Positions 50,905 to 60,830 of a DNA stretch of 64,000 bases are shown here, piece by piece. Each line of letters starts with the position of its first letter. Position 1 is the first letter of the stretch. The notes beneath the pieces were generated by a model. The model made no database searches, was not told the origin of the DNA, and saw nothing but the letters and a program-made list of their open reading frames with translations. Made by a program: the position numbers and the translations under genes. The DNA is from Acetispira formosa (nom. nud.) (lineage in GTDB: Bacteria > Desulfobacterota > Desulfarculia > Adiutricales > Adiutricaceae). The stretch covers positions 2,194,001 to 2,258,000 of the forward strand of contig CP026657.1 of the NCBI GenBank assembly GCA_023525915.1. The letters are read 5' to 3'.

Positions 50905-51453
50905 ATGATGAGGTTTTTAATTGCCATTGCTCTATTGTTTTCAGGATTGATTGTTATGGGCTGCCAGGATACCAAGACCGCCTCTGAACCGGCCCCGGCT
51001 GAAACGGCGGCCCCAGCCGCTGAACCGGCCGTTCCGGCTGAAGCTGTGCCTCCTCCGGCCGAACCGGAAGCCGCCCCGGCGGTTTCTGGAACTGACGCCG
51101 GTCTGACGCCTGAATTCCTGACACATCAGAAGTTTACCCTGAAACAGGTAAACGGAGCAGCCTATGACAAGGAAATGGTTCCTTTCATAGAGTTTGGTGA
51201 AAATTTTCTGGTGCTGGGCAAGGTCTGCAACAACTTCAGAGGCCCCGGCGAACTGAAAGACGGAGTGCTGACCGTGCGGGAAGCAGCTTCCACCAGAATG
51301 GCCTGCCCGGATGAAGACTTGTCCCGCCTGGAAAATTCAATGCTGAAAATGCTTGAGAACGGAGCCAGGATCTCAATGGAGGGCTCCAGTCTATTCCTGA
51401 GAGAGGGTGATAATACCCTCATCTTTGAAGCGGCCGCCACAACAGCCGACTGA
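50905..51453 (+). CDS. META-domain lipoprotein (HslJ-like)
   Basis: This 182-residue protein has a lipobox (VMGC, Cys20), a Pro/Ala/Glu linker (about residues 25-65) and a META domain. The domain has the family pattern IEFGENFLVLGKVCNNFRGPGEL, followed by STRMACPDEDLSRLENSMLKML and SMEGSSLFLREGDNTLIF. META-domain proteins such as HslJ are linked to stress and drug tolerance, with unknown mechanism. ATG 50905 is chosen because AAGGA lies 8 bases upstream. ATG 50899 is also possible. A strong terminator follows. Confidence 0.8.
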   Translation: MMRFLIAIALLFSGLIVMGCQDTKTASEPAPAETAAPAAEPAVPAEAVPPPAEPEAAPAVSGTDAGLTPEFLTHQKFTLKQVNGAAYDKEMVPFIEFGENFLVLGKVCNNFRGPGELKDGVLTVREAASTRMACPDEDLSRLENSMLKMLENGARISMEGSSLFLREGDNTLIFEAAATTAD

Positions 51454-51480
51454 CCGGCCGCATTATGACGGTTCACTTCT

Positions 51481-51517
51481 AATGCGAAAAACCCGCTGGG
51501 CGCGGGTTTTTCGCATT
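51481..51517. terminator. Bidirectional terminator after the lipoprotein pair
   Basis: AATGCGAAAAACCCG (51481-51495) pairs perfectly over 15 bp with CGGGTTTTTCGCATT (51503-51517). The A and T runs within the stem give U-tracts in either direction. Confidence 0.85.
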
Positions 51518-51607
51518 TAACTTCCGTTCTTTTACCGGTAAACAATCAACAGGCGTTTAACAGTGCGTGCCAGCCAGTTGTAAATGACAATGAGGAGAAA
51601 TTCATTT

Positions 51608-52018
51608 ATGTGGATTCTTTATGCGGTGCTGGCGGCGATTTTCGCTTCGCTCACCGCTATTCTGGCCAAAGTCGGACTCCAGGGCATTGACTCACACCTG
51701 GCCACAGCCATTCGTACAGTGGTGGTTTTGCTCCTGGCCTGGGGCATGGTTTTCATTACCGGATCGCAGAAGGATATTATCATTCTCACCCGCCAGAACA
51801 TGCTGTTTCTGGTTTTATCCGGTCTGGCCACTGGTTTTTCGTGGCTCTGCTATTATAAGGCCCTGCAGTATGGCCCGGTTTCAAAAGTCGCGCCCATTGA
51901 CAAGCTGAGTGTGGTTCTGACCATTATTCTGGCGGCGGTCTTTTTGGGTGAGACTGTAACAATAAAAACCGGTGTGGGTGCCGCCCTTCTGGTTGCCGGG
52001 ATTCTTGTTTTGCTTTAA
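51608..52018 (+). CDS. Half-size EamA-domain membrane protein
   Basis: This 136-residue protein consists of a single EamA repeat with about five hydrophobic segments (MWILYAVLAAIFASLTAILA at the start, then TVVVLLLAWGMVFI, MLFLVLSGLATGFSW, LSVVLTIILAAVFLGE and VGAALLVAGILVLL). Full DMT transporters have two such repeats, so it should act as a homodimer, as in small DMT proteins. The ATG at 51608 fits GAGGAG 9 bases upstream better than 51584. It is a lone gene. Substrate unknown. Confidence 0.8.
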   Translation: MWILYAVLAAIFASLTAILAKVGLQGIDSHLATAIRTVVVLLLAWGMVFITGSQKDIIILTRQNMLFLVLSGLATGFSWLCYYKALQYGPVSKVAPIDKLSVVLTIILAAVFLGETVTIKTGVGAALLVAGILVLL

Positions 52019-52125
52019 TTATACATTTATACAATTAATTCATCACATTAATCCCCAATATGGATATTATGGAGGGTTCAATTGAAGAGGGGTGAGAAAA
52101 ATTTCCACTATTTGATTTTTTTCTA

Positions 52126-52154
52126 TTGACTTTAAAGTCAATACCGAGTATAAA
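52126..52154 (+). promoter_or_regulatory. Promoter of tRNA-Asp
   Basis: TTGACT (52126-52131) and TATAAA (52149-52154) are 17 bases apart, a near-consensus sigma-70 promoter 46 bases before the tRNA. Confidence 0.82.
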
Positions 52155-52199
52155 TTCTTGAGTCGGGTGAGCGAAGTTTTCGTGCCCGCGCCCAAAAAT

Positions 52200-52276
52200 G
52201 GGGACGTAGTGAAGTGGTCTAACACGCCTGCCTGTCACGCAGGAGATCGCGGGTTCAAGTCCCGTCGTCCCCGCCA
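52200..52276 (+). tRNA. tRNA-Asp (GTC)
   Basis: The acceptor stem GGGGACG (52200-52206) pairs with CGTCCCC, followed by G and an encoded CCA (to 52276). The anticodon arm reads CTGCCTGTCACGCAG with anticodon GTC. The T arm contains GTTCAAGTC. The 77-base length is normal and all arms fold. Confidence 0.96.
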
Positions 52277-52284
52277 TTTTTTTC

Positions 52285-52320
52285 AGGCGGCCCTTGATTT
52301 TTTCAAGGGCCGCCTTTTTT
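52285..52320 (+). terminator. Terminator of tRNA-Asp
   Basis: AGGCGGCCCTTGA (52285-52297) pairs with TCAAGGGCCGCCT (52303-52315), followed by TTTTT. A textbook intrinsic terminator 9 bases after the tRNA. Confidence 0.92.
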
Positions 52321-52340
52321 GTATTTGAAAGGATCTTGCC

Positions 52341-53027
52341 ATGATTGTGCCGGTGGGCGCTTTGGTCAATGCCGGAGCTGTGGCCCTGGGGGGGCTCTTG
52401 GGGCTGGCGGCTGGAAGTATTATTGGCGAAAAGCTGCGGGATTCCCTGTTTCAGACCCTTGGTTTGTGCACGGTGTTGATCGGCCTGAAAATGGCTCTCA
52501 CCGCCTCAGATTTGATGATCGTTATTATCAGCTGTGTTCTGGGTGTGGTGACTGGTGAGATCATCAATCTGGCGGAGCGTTTTAATCGGTTGGGCAATGT
52601 GGTTAAGTCGGTTATCAGATCCAATAATGAAAAATTCACCGATGGATTGGTCACCTGCACCATTATTACCTGTGTCGGGGCCATGGGGATAGTTGGCTCC
52701 TTTGAAGAGGGGCTGGGGGGCAGTCCGGCCACGCTGTTCAGCAAATCCATTCTGGATTTTTGCACAGCCGTTATGCTTGGCTCCGTTTATGGCTCAGGAG
52801 TGGCGGTGTCGGCTGCGCCGCTTCTTATTTATCAGGGCGGACTCACTTTGCTGGCCGGAGTGCTGGCCCCATATTTAACCGAGCCGATCAAGGTGGCCCT
52901 GGTTTCCACCGGCGGGCTTCTGATCGTCGGAATCGGCACCAATTTAATGGGTGTAAAGGCAATCTCAATCTCAAATCTTTTGCCAGCCCTGTTTTATGCC
53001 GTAGTATTGGCGGCTGTCTTTTCATAA
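52341..53027 (+). CDS. DUF554 family membrane protein
   Basis: This 228-residue protein has about seven hydrophobic segments and the DUF554 pattern: an N-terminal VGALVNAGAVALGGLLGLAAG, GLKMALTA and VTGEIINLAERFNRLG. FTDGLVTCTIITCVGAMGIVGS (near residues 91-112) and GVAVSAAPLLIYQGGLTLLA complete the match. These proteins (YqgA/YdfK type) are putative transporters of unknown substrate. AAAGGAT precedes the ATG. Two Cys in the GLVTCTIITC segment are conserved by impression. Repeat E-1 starts 7 bases after its stop. Confidence 0.85.
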   Translation: MIVPVGALVNAGAVALGGLLGLAAGSIIGEKLRDSLFQTLGLCTVLIGLKMALTASDLMIVIISCVLGVVTGEIINLAERFNRLGNVVKSVIRSNNEKFTDGLVTCTIITCVGAMGIVGSFEEGLGGSPATLFSKSILDFCTAVMLGSVYGSGVAVSAAPLLIYQGGLTLLAGVLAPYLTEPIKVALVSTGGLLIVGIGTNLMGVKAISISNLLPALFYAVVLAAVFS

Positions 53028-53033
53028 AGGAGT

Positions 53034-53856
53034 GCGGCCCAGAGGGCCGCGCGATTAAAGGACTTGGCCCGAAGGGCCAACCAAAGGGTTCCACCCTCTG
53101 GACTCCGGCTGGGGGAGGGCCCACGCGGGCCCTACCCCAGACCCCACCCGCGCCAGGGGGGCGGAGCCCCCTGGACCCCCAAGAGGTCTGGGTCAGCTTA
53201 AACTTTCTTCTTCCCGCGTCGCCGCAACTCGCTTCGGGTACGAAGCTCAGACAAGCGGCGACGCTTCTTACCGCATAAGCTTCAACCGCTGTCGCCCGCT
53301 TCACGTCGCGTCCTTACTGTTTGCTATAGGTGGCCTCATGGGCTTAGTGTTAGTTCACGTATGTTCGGCTTAAATCAGCTTCCCCTTAAAGGCCCTTTCC
53401 AGTGCTGGTTGTGCGTCTCTCCGCCGCCTATCGCTTTATTGTAGACTTGCTCATTAAAAAAATGACGCAAAAGTCTCACCTGTTGCAACGCTGGAAAAAA
53501 CTTTTGGTGGGAAGGAATATTCAGCCGAACATACGTGAAGCAACAATCATTGGATGAGGTTGCCTATAGCAAAATGTAACAGCCCAACGTGAAGCCGCCG
53601 ACAGCGTTTAAAGCGGAGAGGGTATGAAGCGTCGCCGCTTGTCTGAGCTTCGTACCCGAAGCGAGTTGCGGCGATGCGGGAAGAAGAAAGTTGAAGCCGA
53701 CCCTGACCTCTTGGGGGTCCAGGGGGCTCCGCCCCCCTGGCGCGGGTGGGGTCTGGGGCAGGGCCCGCGTGGGCCCTCCCCCAGCCGGAGTCCAGAGGGT
53801 GGAACCCTTTGGTTGGCCCTTCGGGCCAAGTCCTTTATCGCGCGGCCAAGGGCCGC
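53034..53856 (+). repeat. Repeat family E, copy E-1 (823-bp near-palindrome)
   Basis: Arms of roughly 280 bp read GCGGCCCAGAGGGCCGC, GCGCGATTAAAGGACTTGG, GGGTTCCACCCTCTGGACTC, CGCAACTCGCTTCGGGTACG and their complements in mirror order at high identity. An inner inverted repeat (TTCACGTATGTTCGGCT / AGCCGAACATACGTGAA) surrounds an asymmetric core (about 53395-53505) with CCAGTGCTGG and CCGCCTATCGCTT. The frames inside are not conserved with E-2, so it is non-coding. E-2 is the same length in opposite orientation. Confidence 0.85.
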
Positions 53857-53994
53857 TCTCCTTATCCTCCACCCTTGAGGGCAACTCCGGCTGCGCGGCC
53901 AGCGGGTCGGCCATGAATAAAACAGGCCGGCATTCTACGCATTATCATAATTCTCGCCATTCAACCGGAAATCAACCGCCTGAAAGCCGGTTGT

Positions 53995-54828
53995 TCACTT
54001 TGGCTCCATCAATATAGTGGTCCAACGGTCCGTTCGAATCTGATCAGTCAGTTTAAGCGGCAAGGGGCTGACCATTTCCAGGAATTTTTCCCCTTCGCTG
54101 GTCAGGAGCCCTGAAACAATGATCCAGCGGCGCGCCTCAAAAGCCCCGGCCGCGAACAACTCCCGCTGAAGGGCCAGATTGAGGTTGGCCATCAATAGAC
54201 CGGCCCGGCGGCAGGCATGGTTCAGGGCCGAATCACGGACGAATTCTACCCGGTCCGCCAGATGGTTCAAGGCCAGATTGTCCAGCGAGGCAGCCACAGC
54301 CATGTGGCTGTAGTCTACGCCAAAAGCCTTCTCCACACCCAACACTGCCGCCGCCAGCGAAAGAATGCCGGTGCCGGAACCCAGATCCAGAGCCTCTTTG
54401 GGCGGCCCCTCCGGCGAACGGCAGACCCGGCCGAGAAAATCCAGACAGGCCCTGGTGGTGGGGTGCCCGCCAAAGCCAAAAGCCAAACCCGGATCAATAA
54501 TCACATGAGGCCCGGCCGCCGCTTCGTGCGGACCGGTGACCGTGAGTCCGCCCGCCTGGAACGGCTCGAAACCCGCGCCATCCTGCCATTGGGCATAAGT
54601 CAGGTTGTGAACCTGCCTTAACTCCAAGTTGGGATGCTTTTTGAGAAAATCATCCGCCGCCTCTCCTGGCTCGCCTTTGAAAAAAAGAAAGGCGAAGTCA
54701 GCCTCCCAGTGAAGTCCGGCCAGGGGCTTGCCGAGCAGAGTCATTGGATCGGAGGTTTCAAAAAGATCGAATGCGGCCGAATCCAGGGCCCGCACTTCAT
54801 ATATCGTCAGTGGTTGATCTGGGGTCAT
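53995..54828 (-). CDS. prmA: Ribosomal protein L11 methyltransferase
   Basis: This 277-residue SAM-dependent methyltransferase carries the PrmA signature DPGLAFGFGGHPTTRACLDFL in two pieces (near residues 112-132). SAM motif I, ALDLGSGTGILSLAAAVLG (near 147-165), GVDYSHMAVAASLDNLALN and LLMANLNLALQREL (the NPPF-like post-motif reads NLNL) follow. PrmA trimethylates L11 on several lysines. The usual DPGLAFGTGTHPTT has become FGFGGHPTT. The gene overlaps the upstream HhH gene by 32 bases, so it is coupled. Confidence 0.87.
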   Translation of the reverse strand: MTPDQPLTIYEVRALDSAAFDLFETSDPMTLLGKPLAGLHWEADFAFLFFKGEPGEAADDFLKKHPNLELRQVHNLTYAQWQDGAGFEPFQAGGLTVTGPHEAAAGPHVIIDPGLAFGFGGHPTTRACLDFLGRVCRSPEGPPKEALDLGSGTGILSLAAAVLGVEKAFGVDYSHMAVAASLDNLALNHLADRVEFVRDSALNHACRRAGLLMANLNLALQRELFAAGAFEARRWIIVSGLLTSEGEKFLEMVSPLPLKLTDQIRTDRWTTILMEPK

Positions 54829-55210
54829 TGTCTTTATCCAAAGTAAAATTGCTGTCGTTTTTCAATAGTCCGCGCACCTTGCGGCGTTGATAGTCCAATA
54901 GATAGCCACGCTCCCGGCCTTTGGCTATGGTGGCCTGGCCAAGACCAGGCAATCGTTTCAATAAATCAATGCGGGTTGATTTGAAATCAACCCTGTGTCC
55001 AAGGTTAAGGCGGGACAGTTCATTGGGCCGCACACCTTCCCCCAGACCCATCATTTGCCCACCGTCCAGCCGGGCTCTGGCTAACCCGGCCGGAAGCTCA
55101 GGCAGGCCCTCCGCCTGGGGGCCGGGGATTCCGGCTTCAAGTCCTAAAAGGGCGGCGGCCAGCACCAGACCGGATACCAGCCGGTAAAGCCGCAGGCGGC
55201 TGTCAGTCAT
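54797..55210 (-). CDS. Helix-hairpin-helix (ComEA-like) exported protein
   Basis: This 137-residue protein has an N-terminal hydrophobic segment (LYRLVSGLVLAAALLGLEAG, an anchor or signal), a linker, and one degenerate helix-hairpin-helix unit: NLGHRVDFKSTRIDLLKRL and PGLGQATIAKGRERGYLLD (about residues 68-108). It resembles the ComEA family, which binds incoming DNA at the membrane. The usual Asn-x-Asn-x-Ala start is altered, so DNA binding is uncertain. ATG 55210 overlaps the HAD gene's stop. It overlaps prmA at its end. Confidence 0.55.
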   Translation of the reverse strand: MTDSRLRLYRLVSGLVLAAALLGLEAGIPGPQAEGLPELPAGLARARLDGGQMMGLGEGVRPNELSRLNLGHRVDFKSTRIDLLKRLPGLGQATIAKGRERGYLLDYQRRKVRGLLKNDSNFTLDKDNDPRSTTDDI

Positions 55211-56081
55211 GGCCAAAAACCCTGTTCAGCGCCCAGGCCAAACCGCCCTGCCCGGCTGAAGGCATAACTGTGTGGCCGGATTTGATCTCGGCCGGGGCGT
55301 CTTCCGTGACGAAGGAGCAATCAGCCCAGGCCAGAAGGTCGATATCATTATAATCGTTGCCCAAGGCCACGGCTTCCCCGGCAGTGAGGGAGACCAGCCC
55401 CGCCAAATCCGAGGCGGCCTGCCCTTTGGAGGTGCCCGGCCCGAAGACTTCCAGCCAGAGACAGCCGTCACCAAAGGGGGAAGTGGAACGGATGACCGAC
55501 AGGCCCGGAGCCATGCGGCGGAAATCGCTCTCGGCTTGATCAAAGAGGGCGGCGGGAATCATTATCATTATCTGGCTCAGACGTGAGTAACCCCGCGATT
55601 GGAAATAATCATCCGGCCAGGGGAAAGACTGCACCGGAAAAATTTCCAGCCGCCGGTCAAATCCGGCCGGAGCGTTCCGCGGCCGTTCATAATAGAAATG
55701 ATGGTTATCCGGCGGCTCATGATAGGCAAAGAAGCCAAAACCCAGACTGCGCGCGGCCGCAATGGCCGCCTTCGCCAGAGCCGGCTCAATGAGGCGGGTG
55801 TTTAAAGCCGGCCCCGGCCCCATTGGCGTCCAGGCGCACAGCCCGGCCCCGGAGGAAAAAATCAGCGCGTCCAGCTCCAGATCCGGCTCCCAGGCTTTGG
55901 CAAAATTAAAAAGGCTGCGTCCGGTGGCCACGACCCGCAGCCAGCCCAGTTGCTTCAGCCGCTTTAACGCCGCCTTGTCCGCCGCGCAGACCGTGTTTGC
56001 TCCCTCAGGCTTGATGGTGCCGTCAAAGTCAGTCAGCCAGATGCCTCTGTATGATCTTCCAGGGTCAGTAAATGGCAACAT
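55203..56081 (-). CDS. HAD-superfamily phosphatase
   Basis: This 292-residue HAD hydrolase has motif I WLTDFDGTIKPEG (nucleophile Asp near residue 16), motif II near VVATGRSLFNFAKAW (Thr), and motif IV AVALGNDYNDIDLLAWAD with three aspartates near residue 240. The cap domain between them is of the Cof/SPP type (C2). Substrates are phosphorylated sugars or small metabolites. ATG 56081 with AGGAG upstream is preferred to 56120. It overlaps the binding-protein gene by 17 bases and the HhH gene by 8, so all four belong to one operon. Confidence 0.85.
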   Translation of the reverse strand: MLPFTDPGRSYRGIWLTDFDGTIKPEGANTVCAADKAALKRLKQLGWLRVVATGRSLFNFAKAWEPDLELDALIFSSGAGLCAWTPMGPGPALNTRLIEPALAKAAIAAARSLGFGFFAYHEPPDNHHFYYERPRNAPAGFDRRLEIFPVQSFPWPDDYFQSRGYSRLSQIMIMIPAALFDQAESDFRRMAPGLSVIRSTSPFGDGCLWLEVFGPGTSKGQAASDLAGLVSLTAGEAVALGNDYNDIDLLAWADCSFVTEDAPAEIKSGHTVMPSAGQGGLAWALNRVFGHD

Positions 56082-57249
56082 TATGTTCTCCTGTGGCCAG
56101 CCGCCAGTAATAATCATCAAAAACAGAGTGTGAAGCCGCCGGATCCTGAAGAAATTCCATCTGAACGAAAGGCTCCAGGTCCGGGTAAAGGGCGCGGTCG
56201 TCCCGGTTGTCGGGGCTGATCAAATCAAGGGCCAGGCTGTTGGCTGTCGACATATGAAGATAATCAGCGTTCTGGGCCGCAATTTCCGGCCTCAGCATAT
56301 AATCTATAAAATAAAGGGCTGTCTCCGCATTCCTTGAATCAGCGCCTATGGCGATCATGTCGGCGGTGGCCGGAACCCTGGCCCCGGCCGTGTAAAAAGA
56401 CAGCTCGGGATTGCCCCGCATAGCCAGGCTGGCGTCGCGGTTGCTGGTCACCCCAATCGTCACCAGCCCTTCCTCACACAAGGCCGCCGCCTTGTTGAAA
56501 GGCACGAAACCCAGAAAAAGCGGACTTTCCGAAACCCGGCGGATAACGGCAGCCGCCTCGGCCAGTTCATTGTGGTCGGCGCTGTCAAAGGAATAGCCCA
56601 ATTCCTGTAGGGCAATGCCAAAGGCGAACCGGGGATTGTCCGGCAGGACCACGGCCCGCTGATGGATTTCCGGGGCCAGGAGGTTGCCCCAGCCTCTCGC
56701 TTCCATATGCCGCTCGTGGTGGCCGCTGTGATTTAAGATGCCCATAACCCTCCAGGACAGCGGCACCGCGAACCTGGCCCCGTGATAATAACCCAGAAAG
56801 GCAAATTTCGGCCCCACTCCGTTAAGGTGGGCCAGCCGCCACTGCGGCAGCGCGGACAGGTGACTGCCCTGGACCAGATGAGACAGCACCATGTGTCTGA
56901 AAATGATTATATCAAACCCGTCCGCCCGGCCGGTATTGAAAAAATTGAGCATTTCCCGATTGGTCTGAAAGGACTCGACCTTGACCCGGCAGCCGGTCAG
57001 GGCCGAGAACCGTTCCAGCACCATCGAGTCAAAATAGCCATAGGGCGCGTAAATTCGCAATAGGCCCCGGCGGGCTGCTCCCTCCGGGGCCTTATATTGG
57101 TCCTCACCGGTCAGGCGGGCGGGCATGGCCGCGTCGATGGCCTCATAGTCAATCAGCGCGGCCGGATGGGCTGGGGGAGGAGTCATTAAGTTAATTATAA
57201 AAACAGTTATAAACAGTATGCCCAAATTTTTTAAGGATGATATTTTCAT
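56065..57249 (-). CDS. Periplasmic solute-binding protein (PotD-like, spermidine/putrescine type)
   Basis: This 394-residue protein has a signal peptide (ILFITVFIINLMTPPPAHPAA, cleaved near residue 31). It then shows features of type II substrate-binding proteins: LLRIYAPYGYFDSMVLERFSALTG (about 60-82), FDIIIFRHMVLSHLVQGS, AVPLSWRVMGILNHSG and AIGADSRNAETALYFIDYML. PotD/PotF-type proteins bind polyamines or related cations. No ABC permease or ATPase gene is nearby, so it is an orphan or partners elsewhere. ATG 57249 begins the signal peptide. It is the first gene of the overlapping operon. Confidence 0.78.
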   Translation of the reverse strand: MKISSLKNLGILFITVFIINLMTPPPAHPAALIDYEAIDAAMPARLTGEDQYKAPEGAARRGLLRIYAPYGYFDSMVLERFSALTGCRVKVESFQTNREMLNFFNTGRADGFDIIIFRHMVLSHLVQGSHLSALPQWRLAHLNGVGPKFAFLGYYHGARFAVPLSWRVMGILNHSGHHERHMEARGWGNLLAPEIHQRAVVLPDNPRFAFGIALQELGYSFDSADHNELAEAAAVIRRVSESPLFLGFVPFNKAAALCEEGLVTIGVTSNRDASLAMRGNPELSFYTAGARVPATADMIAIGADSRNAETALYFIDYMLRPEIAAQNADYLHMSTANSLALDLISPDNRDDRALYPDLEPFVQMEFLQDPAASHSVFDDYYWRLATGEHNVAIY

Positions 57250-57602
57250 TATTTTTCCAGCGGCGGTCAGTAGATTTGCCGCAAATTTCCACCCATCCAC
57301 CTTTTCAGTGGCCATGGCTCAATTAAATTTGTCCAAATAAATTTAGACAACACAAAACTCCTCTGAATGGAAGCAATATGGCCTTCCAGGCCTTCAGGAA
57401 GTATTAGAGACTGTTTTTCAACACATCTTTATGTTATTATACTTCATAAAAGACTTAATGCCAAATTTCAAAACGACTGACGCGGAAAGGCCTGTAACGG
57501 TTCCACAGAGAAAAAATTTTCCGCGAAACATGGCATCCGGTCTTTGGCGTCCAAGCTAAAACGGGCGATAACTATTATAATATATTCAAGGAAATAAATC
57601 CA
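57250..57602. other. Divergent region between solute-binding protein and purB genes
   Basis: This 353-base gap holds no gene. A TATAAT (57574-57579) lies 23 bases before purB. No -35 at proper spacing was found. AT-rich stretches (57405-57455) could contain further promoters for either direction. No palindromic operator such as a PurR site was recognised. Confidence 0.4.
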
Positions 57603-58911
<1,309 letters not shown>

Positions 58912-58937
<26 letters not shown>

Positions 58938-59073
58938 ACTGGCAGTCGTAGCTACACAAAAAGCGTGGTTTTTGTTTCGCGAGCGGCTATTTTACCGTCA
59001 AAACCAGTCGCTGACGCTCCGTCTCGAAGACTCGACTGTCGTTATAGGCGGCGGCGAAAGCCATAATTAGAAT
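58912..59073 (+). mobile_element. Repeat family B, copy B-8 (variant ends)
   Basis: The 162-bp element is bounded by perfect inverted repeats ATTCTAATTATGGC (58912-58925) and GCCATAATTAGAAT (59060-59073), different from the AGCAATTCTC ends of other copies. The interior has TACACAAAAAGCGTGG and CAGTCGCTGACGCTCCGTCTC. It overlaps the last 26 bases of purB. Confidence 0.75.
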
Positions 59074-59082
59074 TACTGGGCC

Positions 59083-59115
59083 GGCGGCCATCATCGTATA
59101 AAGAGCGTTGCCCCC
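59083..59115 (+). repeat. Short dispersed repeat F, copy 2
   Basis: GGCGGCCATCATCGTATAAA followed by GAGCGTTGCCCCC repeats the sequence at 24149-24180. It lies between B-8 and the V4R gene. Nothing further can be said. Confidence 0.45.
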
Positions 59116-59161
59116 CTGTCCGCGGCTGTGCGCGGTCCCTCTGGGGCAATAAGGAAGAAAC

Positions 59162-59725
59162 ATGGACAGCACCAGAAAATACGCGTTCACCTGGTCATTG
59201 CTCGGAGATATTGAGGCGGGTCGGCCCAACCTTGGCCCGAACCTGCGGATGGAGGTCTATCGCCTGATGCAGTTCTGCTTCCGCGATGTATTGGAACAGC
59301 ACTACGGCGCCGCTGAAACCGATCGTCTCTTTTATGAAGCCGGAACCCTGGCCGGGCGGGAATTTTATAAAAACGCCTTTGAATCAAAGCCTGAAACCTT
59401 TAACACCCTGATTCTGGAGCTCCAAAAAAAACTGAAAGAGCTGGGAATGGCCATTCTCAGAGTTGAGGAAACAGATCTGGAAAATCTTCAATTCACCCTC
59501 ACCATGGCCGAGGATCTGGATTGTTCCGGTCTGCCGGAACTGGGTTATGAGGTTTGTGTCTATGATGAGGGTTTTCTGTCTGGCATTTTAGAGGAATTTA
59601 CCGGCCGTCCCTTCAAGGTGCGGGAGGTCGACTGCTGGTGCACCAGTGAGCGGACCTGCCGTTTTGAGGCCCGGCCGTCTGAAAGTTCGCTGGAAACTTT
59701 CCCGGAAACGCAGCGGGCAGGCTGA
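59162..59725 (+). CDS. V4R-domain sensor protein
   Basis: This 187-residue protein carries a V4R (4-vinyl reductase-type ligand-binding) domain. LGPNLRMEVYRLMQFCFRDVL (about residues 23-43), YEAGTLAGREFYKN (about 59-72) and LEEFTGRPFKVREVDCWCTS with ERTCRFEA (about 141-168) fit the family, including the terminal cysteine cluster that probably binds zinc. Such domains sense small hydrocarbons or aromatics. No membrane segment is present. The GGDEF gene starts 2 bases after its stop, so it likely acts as the sensory partner of that cyclase. Confidence 0.78.
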   Translation: MDSTRKYAFTWSLLGDIEAGRPNLGPNLRMEVYRLMQFCFRDVLEQHYGAAETDRLFYEAGTLAGREFYKNAFESKPETFNTLILELQKKLKELGMAILRVEETDLENLQFTLTMAEDLDCSGLPELGYEVCVYDEGFLSGILEEFTGRPFKVREVDCWCTSERTCRFEARPSESSLETFPETQRAG

Positions 59726-59727
59726 AA

Positions 59728-60789
59728 GTGTCAAGAGGCAATGAACAGCTGGAAGCCGCCATGCGGTCGCTTCTGGAACTGTTGATGAAGCATGACAACC
59801 ATAGGCCGGAACCGGAGCTGGAGGCGCTGGAAAGCTACGTCCAGGTTCATGAATACATCACCTGCCTGAAAGAGGCTCTCTTTCACTTTTCCATCGGTGA
59901 ATTCGATTTCAAGGTAGCCCCCAAGGGCACCACCGCCGGTTACGTTAAAACCATTCAGAGCAACATCCGGCATCTGGCCTGGCAGTGCAAGAGTGTGGCC
60001 GAAGGCGACCTCAATCAGCGGGTCGACTTTATGGGCAGCCTCTCCGACACCTTTAACAGCATGACCGAAAGCCTCCAGGGACAGCAAAGCATACTTAAGG
60101 AACAGCAGAAGGAACTGTCGGCTGTGGCCAGCCGTCTGAAATCGGAAATCCGCAAAAAGGAATCCATTGAGTCCGCGCTTCGGGCCAGCGAAGAAACGTA
60201 TCGCCAGAGGGCTTTGCGCGATCCGCTGACCGGCCTTTACAACCGGGGCTATTTTTTTGAATCGGCCGCCAGGGAGATGGAGAACATCAAACGTCAGAAG
60301 AGGGCGGCCTGTTGTCTGATGATGATCGACATTGATCATTTCAAGAATTTTAACGACACCCACGGGCATCTGGTGGGTGACCAGGCCATTAGAATGGTGG
60401 CTTCAGCTATTGAGTCAACGCTCCGGCGGTCGGATATTTTTGCCAGATACGGCGGTGAGGAGTTCGTTCTTCTTCTGGCCAACACCGGAATTGAGAAAGG
60501 GGCCATAATTGCCGAGCGCATCCGGGTGGCCGTTGGCAGCCACCCGAGCCCGGCGGCCGGATGCGCCCCCATTACCATAAGCATTGGCCTGACTTCAGTG
60601 GAGAGTGAAAAGATCGACATTCTCACCCCTGGCGACCAGATTCTGAATGACGCGCTGGCTGAAGCCGACGCGGCCCTCTACACCGCCAAGGAAAAGGGCC
60701 GCAACATGGTCTGGCGGTATAGAAAGAACAGTGCCAGGCCGATGAACGGCAACAGGTCCGGGTTAACTTTTACCGGCCGGGGAAAATAG
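59728..60789 (+). CDS. Diguanylate cyclase (GGDEF domain) with HAMP-like region
   Basis: This 353-residue cytosolic protein has a HAMP-like segment (SVAEGDLNQRVDFMGSLSD, about residues 89-107), a coiled-coil linker (about 115-160) and a complete GGDEF domain. RDPLTGLYNRGYFF (164-177), the substrate Asp in MMIDIDHFKNFND, active site GGEEF (242-246) and inhibitory site RRSD (233-236) all point to an active, product-regulated cyclase making c-di-GMP. It has no membrane segments, so input probably comes from the coupled V4R protein. Start is GTG 59728. Confidence 0.9.
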   Translation: MSRGNEQLEAAMRSLLELLMKHDNHRPEPELEALESYVQVHEYITCLKEALFHFSIGEFDFKVAPKGTTAGYVKTIQSNIRHLAWQCKSVAEGDLNQRVDFMGSLSDTFNSMTESLQGQQSILKEQQKELSAVASRLKSEIRKKESIESALRASEETYRQRALRDPLTGLYNRGYFFESAAREMENIKRQKRAACCLMMIDIDHFKNFNDTHGHLVGDQAIRMVASAIESTLRRSDIFARYGGEEFVLLLANTGIEKGAIIAERIRVAVGSHPSPAAGCAPITISIGLTSVESEKIDILTPGDQILNDALAEADAALYTAKEKGRNMVWRYRKNSARPMNGNRSGLTFTGRGK

Positions 60790-60830
60790 CGGGCCGAACC
60801 TGGCCAGAGAAAGGGGAAAAGCCATAATTA

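Noticed and set aside
53564..53914. Open frames within the E repeats (also 53624-53878 and 63610-63927)
   Set aside because: The frames run along palindrome arms, differ in frame between E-1 and E-2, and encode Pro/Gly/Arg low-complexity peptides.
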